Of a stretch of 64,000 bases of DNA, positions 1 through 8,996 are shown piece by piece. This DNA comes from a virus: the IMG/VR virus record IMGVR_UViG_3300020166_000019, positions 1 to 64,000 of that record. One strand, 5' to 3'. Each line of letters starts with the position of its first letter. Position 1 is the first letter of the stretch. Both the position numbers and the translations under genes were made by a program. The notes under the pieces are model-generated. The model was given only the letters and a program-made list of their open reading frames with translations, was not told where the DNA came from and did no database searches.

Positions 1-1776
1 AATTCTTACATTATTACCTGCGCCCACTGAACTTGTAGATGTATTGATTACTATATTTTGTGTTTCATTCAAAATTTTACTACTATCTAAGTTTGTCATG
101 TTAGTAAGTAATCCTAGATACTGTACAGTAGTTTCTTTAACGATAAATCTACCACCGTTTTCAGGATTATCAACTTTTCTTATATATCCAATGGCATCTT
201 GTATAGTTACCGCATCTGGACCAGTGGATAAATCCCAGCCTGCCCCATTCCATAAATATACTGAAGGAGTTTCTGCATCTAAAATAGTTTCTCCGTCTAG
301 ACCGCCATTAAATTCTACATCAAAATATGTTGAACCTCCCTGTGAGTGACTATAATAACCATAAGGAGATTCTCCCATAAATGATGCAAGTCTAGGATCA
401 CTTGATAAATCTACAACTATTTCAGAAGAAATTTGAAAGTTGTCAACATCGTTCCAATTTGTGGTATAAAATGTAATAATATTACCCTGTCTAATTACTT
501 TAATTCTAGTATAGTCTGGAGACCATGAGCCGGAAGTTGAACCGGCAGTCATATTACTTTCTGCTATCATCCAGGTTGGATCCCATGGTCCATTTTCAGT
601 ATAGAAAACCCCCCAATGATTACTAGGGTTCTGTCCGCCTTTAGTTCTTGCAGCGACTAATGTTTTATTTATTGAACCTTCTCTGGTAAATGCTGCAATC
701 AAACCAATGGTATCATTATCACCGGCTGCATCTGATCTGACATTTGCGGAAAATACATAATCATTATATTTTTCAGGAGATACAAATCCGCCGCCGTACG
801 AAGTATTTGTAGGCTGAACAATTCTTGTTGGATTCTGTTGTAATGTCCAATCTGCTGCTTGCCCGCCCGGTGGTGTTCCACCTGGATAATATCCAGATCC
901 GTCAAATCTGTCCCATGAATTGAAAACATCTGCTTGTGAAGGGGGACTTATAACTTGGGTTGCTGCTAATGCTTCGTCGGCATCCCAAAACATTAAAGAT
1001 GGCTTTTCAGGAAGTGGAGTAATATTTATATATGCTTTTCCATTTGCTGTTTCTGTTCCATTAGTCACAATATAATCAAAACTAGCAGGCTGACCTGACA
1101 GTCCAGTGGAATTAAATTCTATTGTTCCTGAAGATAGTGATACTGTACCGCCAACTGGATTACTAACTGCAGTAACAGTTAATGTACGTCCCTGTCCATC
1201 GATATCATTATTAGATAAATTAGATGCTGATGTTAGTAATGTTTCACCTTGGCGCACACTTAACGTATCAGGTATTGCAATGATTGGAGGTATTGCAAGA
1301 ACTGTCATACTAACTGTTCCAGTCTCGTTTATATTAGAACTATTACGAACAGTATATGAAAAACTGGCAGCATTGCTACCTAATGTTCCGCTGGTAGATG
1401 TGAATTCTACATTAGATCCATTCAATACAACTGTTCCGTTAATAGGAGACTGCACTGATATCAATGTCAATGCATCAAGGTTTCCACTCCATTCATCTAC
1501 GCTTCCTGCTAAAATAGAGGCAACTGGTATAATCGTAGAATATGTCGTTATTACTTCAAATGTGTTATCTGCTAATAATATTCTGTAATTTGAAAGTCCG
1601 TAAAAATTTGATAGTGCTATTGGATCACCTGCAGACTTGCCTATCATGTCTCCCATAACATTTATTAAATCAGTTAAAGTTACGTTATTCAAATCCGCAA
1701 TATCAGCTGGCAATCGACTACTAAATTCTGCTACAATATCTGCTACTGAAATTTTTCCACTATTCTGTATTGGCAT
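1..1776 (-). CDS. Adhesin-like tail or surface protein (3' end outside window)
   Basis: The reading frame is open from an ATG at 1776 to the left edge (592 codons, no stop), so the C-terminus is missing. The N-terminus (MPIQNSGKISVADIVAEF) and a nearby 'PIALSNFYGLS' segment match the short leader I know from many marine phage fibre proteins. Next come two cadherin-like/tandem-95-type beta domains (pattern 'NNDIDGQGRTLTVTAV...GTVSL', about residues 70-220). A jelly-roll, concanavalin-like region follows (about 240-460), with 'WGVFYTENGPW' and a 'STYFDVEFNGG' edge strand. The gene starts 2 bp after the stop of the S74 fibre and is probably co-transcribed with it. The role in host or glycan binding is inferred from the domain types. 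I cannot name a T4 equivalent. Confidence 0.75.
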   Translation of the reverse strand, partial: MPIQNSGKISVADIVAEFSSRLPADIADLNNVTLTDLINVMGDMIGKSAGDPIALSNFYGLSNYRILLADNTFEVITTYSTIIPVASILAGSVDEWSGNLDALTLISVQSPINGTVVLNGSNVEFTSTSGTLGSNAASFSYTVRNSSNINETGTVSMTVLAIPPIIAIPDTLSVRQGETLLTSASNLSNNDIDGQGRTLTVTAVSNPVGGTVSLSSGTIEFNSTGLSGQPASFDYIVTNGTETANGKAYINITPLPEKPSLMFWDADEALAATQVISPPSQADVFNSWDRFDGSGYYPGGTPPGGQAADWTLQQNPTRIVQPTNTSYGGGFVSPEKYNDYVFSANVRSDAAGDNDTIGLIAAFTREGSINKTLVAARTKGGQNPSNHWGVFYTENGPWDPTWMIAESNMTAGSTSGSWSPDYTRIKVIRQGNIITFYTTNWNDVDNFQISSEIVVDLSSDPRLASFMGESPYGYYSHSQGGSTYFDVEFNGGLDGETILDAETPSVYLWNGAGWDLSTGPDAVTIQDAIGYIRKVDNPENGGRFIVKETTVQYLGLLTNMTNLDSSKILNETQNIVINTSTSSVGAGNNVRI

Positions 1777-1778
1777 AA

Positions 1779-4673
1779 TTAATTACCTTTCAGTTTTTCC
1801 ACTTCATCTTTTAACTCTTTGATAGCCTCTATTAATAATGGAACTAGTTTTTCATATTGTACTGTTTTATAGTCAGTTTCACCATCTAAACTAATCGGAG
1901 CAGTTTTAACCACTTCTGGTAGGATTTCTTCTACTTCCTGTGCACTAACACCTACTTGTCTTTCATCTGTGTTATATCCAAATTCAGCCGCTACATCATT
2001 TCCTTTATAGTAATATCCATTAATTTTATCTATTTTGTCTAATGCATTATCTATTTTACCTTCAAAATCTTTTAATCTTTCATCAGAATAGAATGCAGTT
2101 ATATCACCTGTTGCAGCAATTTCACCATCAACATGCAACTTCTTTGCAGGCGTTTCTATACCTACACCTAAATCGCCACCAATAGACATTGAATTTGTTG
2201 TTACTGAACCTACATCAGTTACCATTTGTAGATCCATCGAAGGTGCTACAGGAGATAAATCTATCCATGCTCCAATAGTTGTGGAATATACATATGCTCT
2301 ATCTTCTGTTAACGTATCATACCAAATATCACCGTCGCGTACATTTACAGTGGGAGCATTATCTGATAATATCACCGTTTTTCTGTTAAACGTTAGTAGC
2401 CCAGTAGTATTATCATATGACAGTTCGTCACTGTCCGTTCCTATCGCAATAGATTGTCTAGCACGTGCAGTTGTGAAATAAAGATTATTGGTACCTTCAT
2501 TTAAATCATCTGTTGTATGTGGTATTGGTCTATAAACATTGCCATCGTTTGTGAATTCCCATATATCCGTAGTTTCATTCCATCTAATCTGTGAATTGAA
2601 CAACGAACCTCTATTAACTTCAATTCCTGCATTTTCAGTTGGCGTGGAACCAGTATAATTACTATTCAATGTAATAATATTATCAGCAAGTAGAATTTCC
2701 TCTGTGTTAATAGTGGTAGTAGTTCCAGAAACTGTTAAATCACCAGATATAACAGTTGAGCCGGAAATATTTACGTCACCTGCAATATTAGTATTGCCAG
2801 TAGAATAATCAACCGTTAATTTATTTAATCCAGCGCCGTATTTAAAGTCGCCAGTTGAACCCAATTGCATACGGTGTGTGCCGGTAGTATAAAAATCTAA
2901 CTCATCGTTGTCGGCACCAGGTGCAGTTTCTGGAGTAATATATGTATCTTGATCTACATCTTTAACTCCTCCAAGTGATCCCCATGCTATTCCATCATAA
3001 CCTTCAAATATTGTATCGGATTCATTAAATCTTATTTGCCCTGCCGTTACTGTCACGTTACTTCCTGACTCACCAGGACGTTGTACAGTGGTTCCCACTG
3101 GAAGTTTTATTGCTGAGGTATTTTCGAAATCAGTATATCCTGCTATCGAGGTAACGCCGGAAGTAACTTCAACATTAAAGTTGCCTTGACCTATATCAAA
3201 TGCTGATCCATCAAATGTAAAATTAGCATCATCTTCTAATTCACCAGTTGCACCTACTATAACAATTCTATTATTTGTTAAATCTTCAACATTAACACTT
3301 GCTAATGTGGATTGGCTGTCAACATTCAATGTTCCTTTTATCTGTGTATCCCCAGTTGATACATCAACTGTGAAGTTGCCTTGACCTATATCAAATGCTG
3401 ATCCATCCATAGTAAAGTTGGCATCGTCTTCTAATTCGCCGGCAATACCTACTATAACAATTCTATTATTTGTTAAATCTTCAACATTAACACTTGCTAA
3501 TGTGGATTGGCTGTCAACATTCAATGTTCCTTTTATCTGTGTATCTCCAGTTGATACATCAACTGTGAAGTTGCCTTGACCTATATCGAATGTGACGCCG
3601 TCCATAGTAAAATTAGCATCGTCTTCTAACTCTCCAGAAATACCTGCTATAGTAATTCTATTATCTGTTAAATCTTCAACATTGACGCTTGCTAATGTTG
3701 ACTGGTCATCTACATCTAATGTTCCTTTTATCTGTGTATTCCCAGTTGATACATCAACTGTGAAGTTGCCTTGACCTATATCGAATGCTGATCCATCCAT
3801 AGTAAAGTTGGCATCGTCTTCTAATTCGCCATCGATACCTGCTATAATAATTCTATTATTTGTTAAATCTTTAACATTAGCACTTACCATAGTTGTTTGT
3901 CCATCGACATTAAAGTTACCAGACGTATACATGTCTCCTGCTGCGACATCAACTGTAAAGTTACCTTGGCCTATATCAAATGTTATACCATCCATAGTAA
4001 AGTTGGCATCGTCTTCTAATTCGCCATCAATACCTGCTATCGTAATTCTATTATTTGTTAAATCTTCTACATTAGCACTTGCAAATGTGCTCTGACTATC
4101 AACATCTAATGTACCAATTATATGCGTATCAGCAGAATCGACATCAACAGTAAAGTTGCCTTGTCCTATATTAAATGTTGTTGCGTCAAATGTAAAATTG
4201 GCATCATCTTCTAATTCACCATTTGTGCCCACTATAACAATTCTATTATTTGTTAAATCTTCAACATTAACACTTGATAATGTAGATTGCCCATCAACAT
4301 GTAATGTGCCATTGATAAGAGTATCACCAGTTGCATGAAAATTTCGGACAACTAAATCAGTACCTCGGGTACTCCAACTATCTAATGTTTCATCCCAAAC
4401 ATAAAATACATTATCTCCATTGCCTCGAAATATTTCAAATCCCACATCTTCTGTTGGGACACCAGTATGGTCATAATTCATACCCACAATAGGGTCTGCT
4501 ATGAATAAGTCAGTTGTGTCAATCGTAGTTACTGTTCCGTTAACATCTAGGTTACCTTGAATTACTACATCTCTATTAACTTTTAAATCTCTATTGATTT
4601 GTGCATCTTCTTGTACAATAACTCTTTCGCCGCTCAAAAACAGTCTATCACCAAATTTAATTTGTTCTGCCAT
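1779..4673 (-). CDS. Tail fibre protein with C-terminal S74 chaperone domain
   Basis: A long fibre protein. The N-terminal part (MAEQIKFGDRLFLSG) leads into six repeats of 65 residues, each with a 'GELEDDANFT' core and a 'GQGNF' turn. Then comes a second beta-rich shaft ('GSTVISGDLTVSGTTTTIN') and, in about the last 100 residues, an intramolecular chaperone of the peptidase S74/endosialidase type. It begins 'FYSDERLKDFEGKIDNAL', has the 'VGVSAQEVEEILPE' block, and ends in a helical coiled coil. In this family the S74 domain trimerises the fibre and then cuts itself off. I chose the ATG at 4673 because GGAAG sits 5 bases before it; an in-frame ATG at 4691 would add six residues. A late promoter lies 34 bases upstream. 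Receptor-binding function is inferred. Confidence 0.88.
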   Translation of the reverse strand: MAEQIKFGDRLFLSGERVIVQEDAQINRDLKVNRDVVIQGNLDVNGTVTTIDTTDLFIADPIVGMNYDHTGVPTEDVGFEIFRGNGDNVFYVWDETLDSWSTRGTDLVVRNFHATGDTLINGTLHVDGQSTLSSVNVEDLTNNRIVIVGTNGELEDDANFTFDATTFNIGQGNFTVDVDSADTHIIGTLDVDSQSTFASANVEDLTNNRITIAGIDGELEDDANFTMDGITFDIGQGNFTVDVAAGDMYTSGNFNVDGQTTMVSANVKDLTNNRIIIAGIDGELEDDANFTMDGSAFDIGQGNFTVDVSTGNTQIKGTLDVDDQSTLASVNVEDLTDNRITIAGISGELEDDANFTMDGVTFDIGQGNFTVDVSTGDTQIKGTLNVDSQSTLASVNVEDLTNNRIVIVGIAGELEDDANFTMDGSAFDIGQGNFTVDVSTGDTQIKGTLNVDSQSTLASVNVEDLTNNRIVIVGATGELEDDANFTFDGSAFDIGQGNFNVEVTSGVTSIAGYTDFENTSAIKLPVGTTVQRPGESGSNVTVTAGQIRFNESDTIFEGYDGIAWGSLGGVKDVDQDTYITPETAPGADNDELDFYTTGTHRMQLGSTGDFKYGAGLNKLTVDYSTGNTNIAGDVNISGSTVISGDLTVSGTTTTINTEEILLADNIITLNSNYTGSTPTENAGIEVNRGSLFNSQIRWNETTDIWEFTNDGNVYRPIPHTTDDLNEGTNNLYFTTARARQSIAIGTDSDELSYDNTTGLLTFNRKTVILSDNAPTVNVRDGDIWYDTLTEDRAYVYSTTIGAWIDLSPVAPSMDLQMVTDVGSVTTNSMSIGGDLGVGIETPAKKLHVDGEIAATGDITAFYSDERLKDFEGKIDNALDKIDKINGYYYKGNDVAAEFGYNTDERQVGVSAQEVEEILPEVVKTAPISLDGETDYKTVQYEKLVPLLIEAIKELKDEVEKLKGN
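3102..4271 (-). repeat. Six tandem 195-bp repeats coding 65-residue fibre units
   Basis: The 'GELEDDANF' codons recur exactly every 195 bp (ends of the same codon run at 3240, 3435, 3630, 3825, 4020 and 4215). The units differ mainly at the residues around 'GIxGELEDD' and 'DGxxF'. The two downstream-most units are nearly identical at the DNA level. This suggests recent unit duplication or homogenisation by recombination. Confidence 0.92.
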
Positions 4674-4706
4674 CTTTACTTCCCAATACAATGTTTTATA
4701 TAATTG

Positions 4707-4714
4707 TATTTATC
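4707..4714 (-). promoter_or_regulatory. T4-type late promoter for the fibre genes
   Basis: Read on the minus strand this is AACT-GATAAATA-CAAT, one base from the T4 late element TATAAATA. It lies 34 bases upstream of the S74 fibre start and downstream of the gp23 terminator. Confidence 0.6.
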
Positions 4715-4748
4715 AGTTATAGAATATATTATAGGATCCGAACCACAA

Positions 4749-4774
4749 CAAAACCCGGAAGCGAACTCCCGGGT
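4749..4774 (-). terminator. Rho-independent terminator after the capsid gene
   Basis: On the minus strand ACCCGG (4774-4769) and CCGGGT (4758-4753) form a GC-rich stem around a 10-base loop, followed by TTTGTTG. It sits 29 bases past the gp23 stop codon. Confidence 0.7.
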
Positions 4775-4802
4775 CTAATTATTTTAATCGTTTAAGTAAA
4801 AC

Positions 4803-5960
4803 TTATACGAATGCTAGGTTTGATACAGCGATTTTTGAAACATAATCTGCTGCGTTGCCTAGTGATGATGCTGTGTTTGTTAGCTCAACGTAACCGTAGC
4901 GTGTCATGAATGATACTACTGGCTCGAATGATGCTGGATCAACAACAACGCCTGATGACATTAGAGGTACATATGGGCAATAGAATGCTGCTGCATCGAT
5001 TTCGCCTTGACCTTTGTAGCCTAGAAGTACTGGTGCATCGTCTGCTGCATATGTGTTTACATAGATACGCATTGTGCCATTTAGAGTACCAACGAATTTT
5101 GTATTTGTTGGTGCTTCGAATGTGCCTTCTGTTGTACGTGCAAATGCTGATGTAGTTGCTGACTGTAGCACTGTTAGTGCTGACGGTGAAACAACTGCCC
5201 AGTTTGCTGCACCGCGACGAGTGCGCTGTGCTACTAGGTTAGCCTGCTGGTTGATTAGCGTTGCTAGAACTGCATGCTTGTCACCTACGAATGTTGGTGT
5301 ACCAGTGAATGTCTGTGACATGTCAAATGATGCGCCTTGTGTCGCTAGATTTTCTAGTGAACCTAGAACTTCTTGGTCGATTTCAGCAGTGATTTCCATA
5401 GCAAGTGCTGCCATGATTTCTGCTTCGATGTCTAGACCGTGCATTGCATTTGCGTCTTGTGCCGCTTCGAATGTCCAACGTGCTGATAGTTTGCGTGTTT
5501 TTGCTTCTACTGTCTGCTTTAGGACTTGGATTGACATACGGTTGCCCGCTGTGCCTTCCATTGATGCTGTTGCTGCTGGTGCGCCGTTTGCGTCACCTGA
5601 GTAGTTCTTTGCAATATCAAATGGTGATAGTGCTTCCGCGCCTGCTGTTACGCCTGCTGCTGTGTCTGAATAACGAACACGTAGCGTGTGGATTTGACCT
5701 ACTGGGCCTGTCATTGGCTGAACGCCGATGATTTCGTTTGCAATAACTGTTGGCATAACGCGACGGATAACTGGTAGGATCACTTTGTTTAGTGTCGCAA
5801 TGTTACCTGACTGTGTTGCGCCTGCTGTTGCTGACTCGTTAAGAGCAACTTTTGTATTTTCTAGAACTGATGACATAACGTCACGCTTTGTTCCTTCTAG
5901 ACCTTCTAGAAGTGCTTCACGTGTTGTGTCCCAGTTGTTACCTTCAAAAAGATTTTCCAT
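4803..5960 (-). CDS. 23: Major capsid protein gp23
   Basis: The 385-residue T4-type major capsid protein, which builds the hexameric lattice of the head. Recognisable blocks are 'NKVILPVIRRVMPTVIANEIIGVQPMTGPVGQIHTLRVRY' in the first third (written here as a family landmark, residues about 57-98), the 'EIMAALAMEITAEIDQEVL' helix and a C-terminal 'SFMTRYGY' segment. T4 gp23 is 521 residues; this form is compact, as in marine relatives, and lacks the T4 insertion domain. The start at 5960 has AGGAG nearby. It follows scaffold gp22 by 24 bases and is followed by a terminator. The gene is visibly richer in GCT/GGT codons than its surroundings, as expected for a highly expressed product. In T4 the precursor is trimmed by gp21. 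Confidence 0.96.
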   Translation of the reverse strand: MENLFEGNNWDTTREALLEGLEGTKRDVMSSVLENTKVALNESATAGATQSGNIATLNKVILPVIRRVMPTVIANEIIGVQPMTGPVGQIHTLRVRYSDTAAGVTAGAEALSPFDIAKNYSGDANGAPAATASMEGTAGNRMSIQVLKQTVEAKTRKLSARWTFEAAQDANAMHGLDIEAEIMAALAMEITAEIDQEVLGSLENLATQGASFDMSQTFTGTPTFVGDKHAVLATLINQQANLVAQRTRRGAANWAVVSPSALTVLQSATTSAFARTTEGTFEAPTNTKFVGTLNGTMRIYVNTYAADDAPVLLGYKGQGEIDAAAFYCPYVPLMSSGVVVDPASFEPVVSFMTRYGYVELTNTASSLGNAADYVSKIAVSNLAFV

Positions 5961-5981
5961 CTTTTTATCTCCTGTAATAAG

Positions 5982-5989
5982 TGTTTATA
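5982..5989 (-). promoter_or_regulatory. Possible late promoter upstream of gp23
   Basis: On the minus strand this is TATAAACA, one mismatch to TATAAATA. It overlaps the gp22 stop codon, 22-29 bases before the gp23 start. T4 gp23 also has its own late promoter. The match is imperfect, so confidence is low. Confidence 0.35.
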
Positions 5990-7094
5990 GTCCTGCTAAT
6001 TTCTTTAGCACAACAATATTAGCATCGTCACTTGATGTCTGTCGTGTATCAACAGATACTCCACGGTCACCAGTATGTTCTGTAACTTTGCTTTCAGTTA
6101 GGGTTGTTGTTTCTGCTTGCGCAGTAACATTTTCATTTAAAACTGCTGGTAGATATTTCTTAAAAGCAGTTTTTAGTTTTGAAGTTTTTACTGATTCTAA
6201 TAGGTCAGACATTACTCTGCGTTTCTCGCCTGCTAATGGTGATAATAGAGAATCCATCTCAGTCTTACGAGACATACGATCTTCCATTATACGCTGCTTA
6301 CGTGATGCTTCAGTAATAGCTGCTTCTTTATCAGCAATCATTTCTTCTAGTTCTGCAACTTTTTGCGCAGATTCGTTTAGTTTGCCGTTCATTTTTGCTA
6401 CTTCAGTGCCCTCATTCAATTGTGATGACATGAATTCGCCAGCAAATGCTTCAAACAACTTACGACCAAATTCGTTTTCTTTGGCTGCAGTGATGTCTTC
6501 TTTTAATGCTGTTAATTCTGAACGTAGAGCATTAGAAATTGTACTTTCTACTAACTCTGCTGAACGTTTAACAAATGATTCTTTTGTTTTCAAAAGAAGT
6601 TCTTTGCCTTCTGCTACCATGCGTACTTTAGTTTCTACTAATTCACGCTTGTCGTTATGGAACTCTGCTAATTCACGTGCAAGTTGTTTTGTAACAAACT
6701 CTTTAGTTTTATCTAAATTTTCTGCTACTTTTGTACGGTCATCACGTAGTTCTTTGACTTCGGTTGCAAGTTGAGAAGTAATGAATTTTTCAAGGATTTT
6801 AGCGTGTTCAGAAATTGCTTTCTTATACGCAACTCGTTCTGCGATTAGAGATTCGCGGTCAGTTTTAAATTCTTCCATCTCAGCACGGATTGCTGTTTCC
6901 AACATATTATCCATAGCTTCAACGATAACACCTTTATCATGTTCGAATTTTTGAGCGAACTCTTCACGCAACTCGGCTGTAATTTCCTCTCTTGCTTCAT
7001 TTAGTTTTGCTTCCATAGCCTCTGTAATAGCGGCACCAGCCTCTTCGGATAATGCGCCAGACTCTAGAAGGTTAGCAAGGATTTCGTTTGCCAT
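5985..7094 (-). CDS. 22: Prohead core scaffolding protein gp22
   Basis: A 369-residue, highly charged, almost wholly alpha-helical protein. Long heptad-like stretches of E/K/A run from about residue 20 to 280, for example 'AKLNEAREEITAELREEF' and 'LRDDRTKVAENLDKTKEF'. A conserved C-terminal segment 'SDLLESVKTSKLKTAFKKYL' is typical of the gp22 family. gp22 forms the inner core of the prohead and is degraded by gp21 during maturation. Gene order gp20 ... gp21-gp22-gp23 is the T4 order and supports the call. It is larger than T4 gp22 (269 residues). The start at 7094 follows AGGAGAAGCAAC. Confidence 0.9.
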   Translation of the reverse strand: MANEILANLLESGALSEEAGAAITEAMEAKLNEAREEITAELREEFAQKFEHDKGVIVEAMDNMLETAIRAEMEEFKTDRESLIAERVAYKKAISEHAKILEKFITSQLATEVKELRDDRTKVAENLDKTKEFVTKQLARELAEFHNDKRELVETKVRMVAEGKELLLKTKESFVKRSAELVESTISNALRSELTALKEDITAAKENEFGRKLFEAFAGEFMSSQLNEGTEVAKMNGKLNESAQKVAELEEMIADKEAAITEASRKQRIMEDRMSRKTEMDSLLSPLAGEKRRVMSDLLESVKTSKLKTAFKKYLPAVLNENVTAQAETTTLTESKVTEHTGDRGVSVDTRQTSSDDANIVVLKKLAGL

Positions 7095-7108
7095 TGTTGC
7101 TTCTCCTG

Positions 7109-7738
7109 TTAAAGTTTCAATTCACGAATGAATTTAACTATTTGTTCTGATAAGTGCTGTTGCGCAGCCTTATCACTGTGTGCATGTTGTGCGAGTTTCC
7201 ATGCTTGGTAACCGCCTTTCATGTTCATCAATCCCTCGTAGATCGCCTTTGGGTACGCCTCAGGTGCACTTGGTTGCGCTACGATATCTACTGTGACAAT
7301 TTCGAAGTTTTTCACATTTCCACTGTTATCAACTTCACCAGAACCTCTTGATGAGACACCTAATGTGGCGCCTGATTCGATTAATGTTCTAATGATGTTA
7401 CCCATGGGTGTAGGAACAATTTTCAATTTGCCATAGCCGTTGGGACCATCCATCCACATGTTCTCAATCATATGAGATACACGGTCAACATTTACTGTTA
7501 ACTCTGGTGGGTGATCACATTCTCCAAGAACTGGAAAGCCTTCAGAAATTTTCTTCTGAACACTTTCCACTGCTCTTGAGATTTCAGAAACTGGATAAAC
7601 ACGTTGGTTAGCATTTTTAACGCCGCCTTGGACGAAAATACCTTCCATGAACATACTCTTTTCACCATTTTCATTCTCAACGATGCGTGATTGCACGCCC
7701 GCTTGATTATGAGATAGTGTTTCAATAAGTATTGTCAT
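7109..7738 (-). CDS. 21: Prohead core protease gp21
   Basis: A 209-residue T4-type prohead protease, which cleaves scaffold and capsid precursors. The visible catalytic landmarks are His76 in 'GECDHPP' and Ser129/Ser130 in 'GVSSRGSG', in the order and spacing of the herpesvirus-assemblin-like fold of this family. 'DIVAQPSAPEAYP' near residue 160 is another family block. The length agrees with T4 gp21 (212). It lies between the acidic core protein and the gp22 scaffold, 14 bases before gp22. The start at 7738 is preceded by AGGAGAAATACA. Confidence 0.93.
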   Translation of the reverse strand: MTILIETLSHNQAGVQSRIVENENGEKSMFMEGIFVQGGVKNANQRVYPVSEISRAVESVQKKISEGFPVLGECDHPPELTVNVDRVSHMIENMWMDGPNGYGKLKIVPTPMGNIIRTLIESGATLGVSSRGSGEVDNSGNVKNFEIVTVDIVAQPSAPEAYPKAIYEGLMNMKGGYQAWKLAQHAHSDKAAQQHLSEQIVKFIRELKL

Positions 7739-7762
7739 TGTATTTCTCCTGATCTCTGTGGA

Positions 7763-8554
7763 TTACTTTGCAGGTTTCATTGCCGGTGCAGATTTATTAC
7801 CTGACACATTAACGTTGCCTGTATTCATATCTTTTGCTGCTTCACCTGTGCCGCCTGATGTGTTGCCATCATTTGTTTTTACTGGTGCTGCACTTGAATC
7901 ATCGCCTGGACGCTTTGCGTTTGCATTGACTGTTGATGCTACGTTATCGCCATCATCACCTTCTGATGCTGATACCGGTGTAACATATTCGTTCAACTCT
8001 TCATCGTCTACTGACTCTTCTAAGTCTTCATCGTCTGATTCTTCTAGTTCTAGTTCGAATGATTCGTCCATGTCTTCATCTGAATCATCTTCCATGTCCA
8101 TGTCATCATCTTCATCTGAGTCATCACCTGCCATAATTTTTTCAAATTCTGCTTCTAGGTCTGCTAGTGCTGTTTCTAAATCATCTACGCGGGTTTCTAC
8201 ATCGTCGTCTGAATCACCTTCATTGTCGCCCATTTCTAGGTCATCTAATGCTTCATCATCTTCCATCTCATCTTCATCATAAAATTCTTCTGATTCGATT
8301 TCTTCTGCATCTGATTCTAATTCTTCTGTATCACTGTCTGCTTCTAGTGAAAGTTCACCTTCTTCTAGTTCTTCTTCTTCTGACTCATCTAGATCCTCAA
8401 GGTCTTCTTCTACAACTTCATCACTTTCGTTCAAAAGTTCCTCGTGGATTTGACGAGCGTTCTCTACGATGAAATCATGTAGTAGCTCTTCTGCTGCTGC
8501 ACGTTCTTCGTTGATAAGAAGTTCTAGTACTTGTTCTAGTTTGCTTCTTGACAT
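7763..8554 (-). CDS. Acidic prohead core protein (gp67-like position)
   Basis: A 263-residue protein with a short helical N-terminal domain (about residues 1-40, 'LELLINEERAAAEELLHDFIVENARQI'-type sequence) and then an extremely acidic, low-complexity D/E/S segment (about 45-190). A Gly/Asn/Pro-rich tail ends in 'SAPAMKPAK'. The N-terminal pattern resembles the prohead core proteins next to gp21 in cyanophages. In T4 the genes between gp20 and gp21 are 67 and 68, both core proteins cleaved by gp21. The role in the prohead core is inferred from position and composition. It has its own late promoter about 80 bases upstream. Confidence 0.65.
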   Translation of the reverse strand: MSRSKLEQVLELLINEERAAAEELLHDFIVENARQIHEELLNESDEVVEEDLEDLDESEEEELEEGELSLEADSDTEELESDAEEIESEEFYDEDEMEDDEALDDLEMGDNEGDSDDDVETRVDDLETALADLEAEFEKIMAGDDSDEDDDMDMEDDSDEDMDESFELELEESDDEDLEESVDDEELNEYVTPVSASEGDDGDNVASTVNANAKRPGDDSSAAPVKTNDGNTSGGTGEAAKDMNTGNVNVSGNKSAPAMKPAK

Positions 8555-8631
8555 ATTATGTCTCCTTATCTAAGTTAAAGCCACGCCAAAATAATAGTGG
8601 CAAGGTTGTAGAAACACTCTTGTTTCAAAAG

Positions 8632-8639
8632 TATTTATA
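8632..8639 (-). promoter_or_regulatory. T4-type late promoter TATAAATA for the head operon
   Basis: A perfect TATAAATA on the minus strand (context CT-TATAAATA-CTTTT), 78 bases upstream of the acidic core protein start and just past the terminator at 8673-8694. It would drive the core protein, gp21 and gp22. Confidence 0.75.
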
Positions 8640-8672
8640 AGTAAATTTTTAATTGTTTAGGAAATAGCAAAA

Positions 8673-8694
8673 AAACGGCTATTTTTAGCCGTTT
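8673..8694. terminator. Bidirectional rho-independent terminator
   Basis: AAACGGCTA (8673-8681) pairs with TAGCCGTTT (8686-8694) across a 4-base loop. Both flanks are A- or T-rich, so either strand gives a stem plus a U tract. On the minus strand it ends transcription coming from gp20 and the 71-residue gene. Confidence 0.88.
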
Positions 8695-8767
8695 TTTTTG
8701 TCGTAGAGATATTTAGTTCACTTCGTATAGTTAAAACATACAATATAATTAAAATATTAAATATATT

Positions 8768-8983
8768 TTACATCTCTGCAGTAGATGAATCTGCTGAACC
8801 GCCATATTGTGTTTTTAGTTGTTCACTCTTTAAACTTTTTTCATAATTACGATAATCTCTAATTTTTCTAAGTTTAGATAAATGGCGTAAAGTCAAACGA
8901 ACCTTTCTGGTATCGTCTAAACTTGCAACTACCGACTTATCTTCGGCGGGATCATAATTTTCTTTTAATTCTGAATATCTCAT
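8768..8983 (-). CDS. Small basic protein downstream of gp20 (gp68-like position)
   Basis: A 71-residue protein. Its central segment 'RKVRLTLRHLSKLRKIRDYR' matches a small conserved gene that follows the portal gene in marine T4-like phages, often called a prohead core protein. The composition is basic and helical, with an acidic N-terminus. The start at 8983 lies directly after a TATAAATA element and the gp20 stop. In T4 the small genes between 20 and 21 encode core proteins, so a core role is plausible but not shown. Confidence 0.65.
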   Translation of the reverse strand: MRYSELKENYDPAEDKSVVASLDDTRKVRLTLRHLSKLRKIRDYRNYEKSLKSEQLKTQYGGSADSSTAEM

Positions 8984-8988
8984 ATTAG

Positions 8989-8996
8989 TATTTATA
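8989..8996 (-). promoter_or_regulatory. TATAAATA element overlapping the gp20 stop
   Basis: A perfect late-promoter octamer on the minus strand, formed in part by the gp20 stop codon (GTATAAATA). It ends only 5 bases before the start codon of the 71-residue gene. A transcript begun at the usual distance would therefore have almost no leader. It may be chance or a real leaderless promoter. Confidence 0.4.

Noticed and set aside
1023-1030. TATAAATA on the minus strand inside the adhesin gene
   Set aside because: Lies in the middle of a coding region with no downstream start; expected by chance in AT-rich DNA.
5728-6774. 348-codon plus-strand frame opposite gp22/gp23
   Set aside because: Antisense of two certain T4-type genes; its Ser/Arg/Val composition follows from their codons.
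7758-8282. Ser-rich open frame on the plus strand
   Set aside because: It is the antisense shadow of the D/E-rich acidic core protein; no ribosome site and no promoter in that direction.
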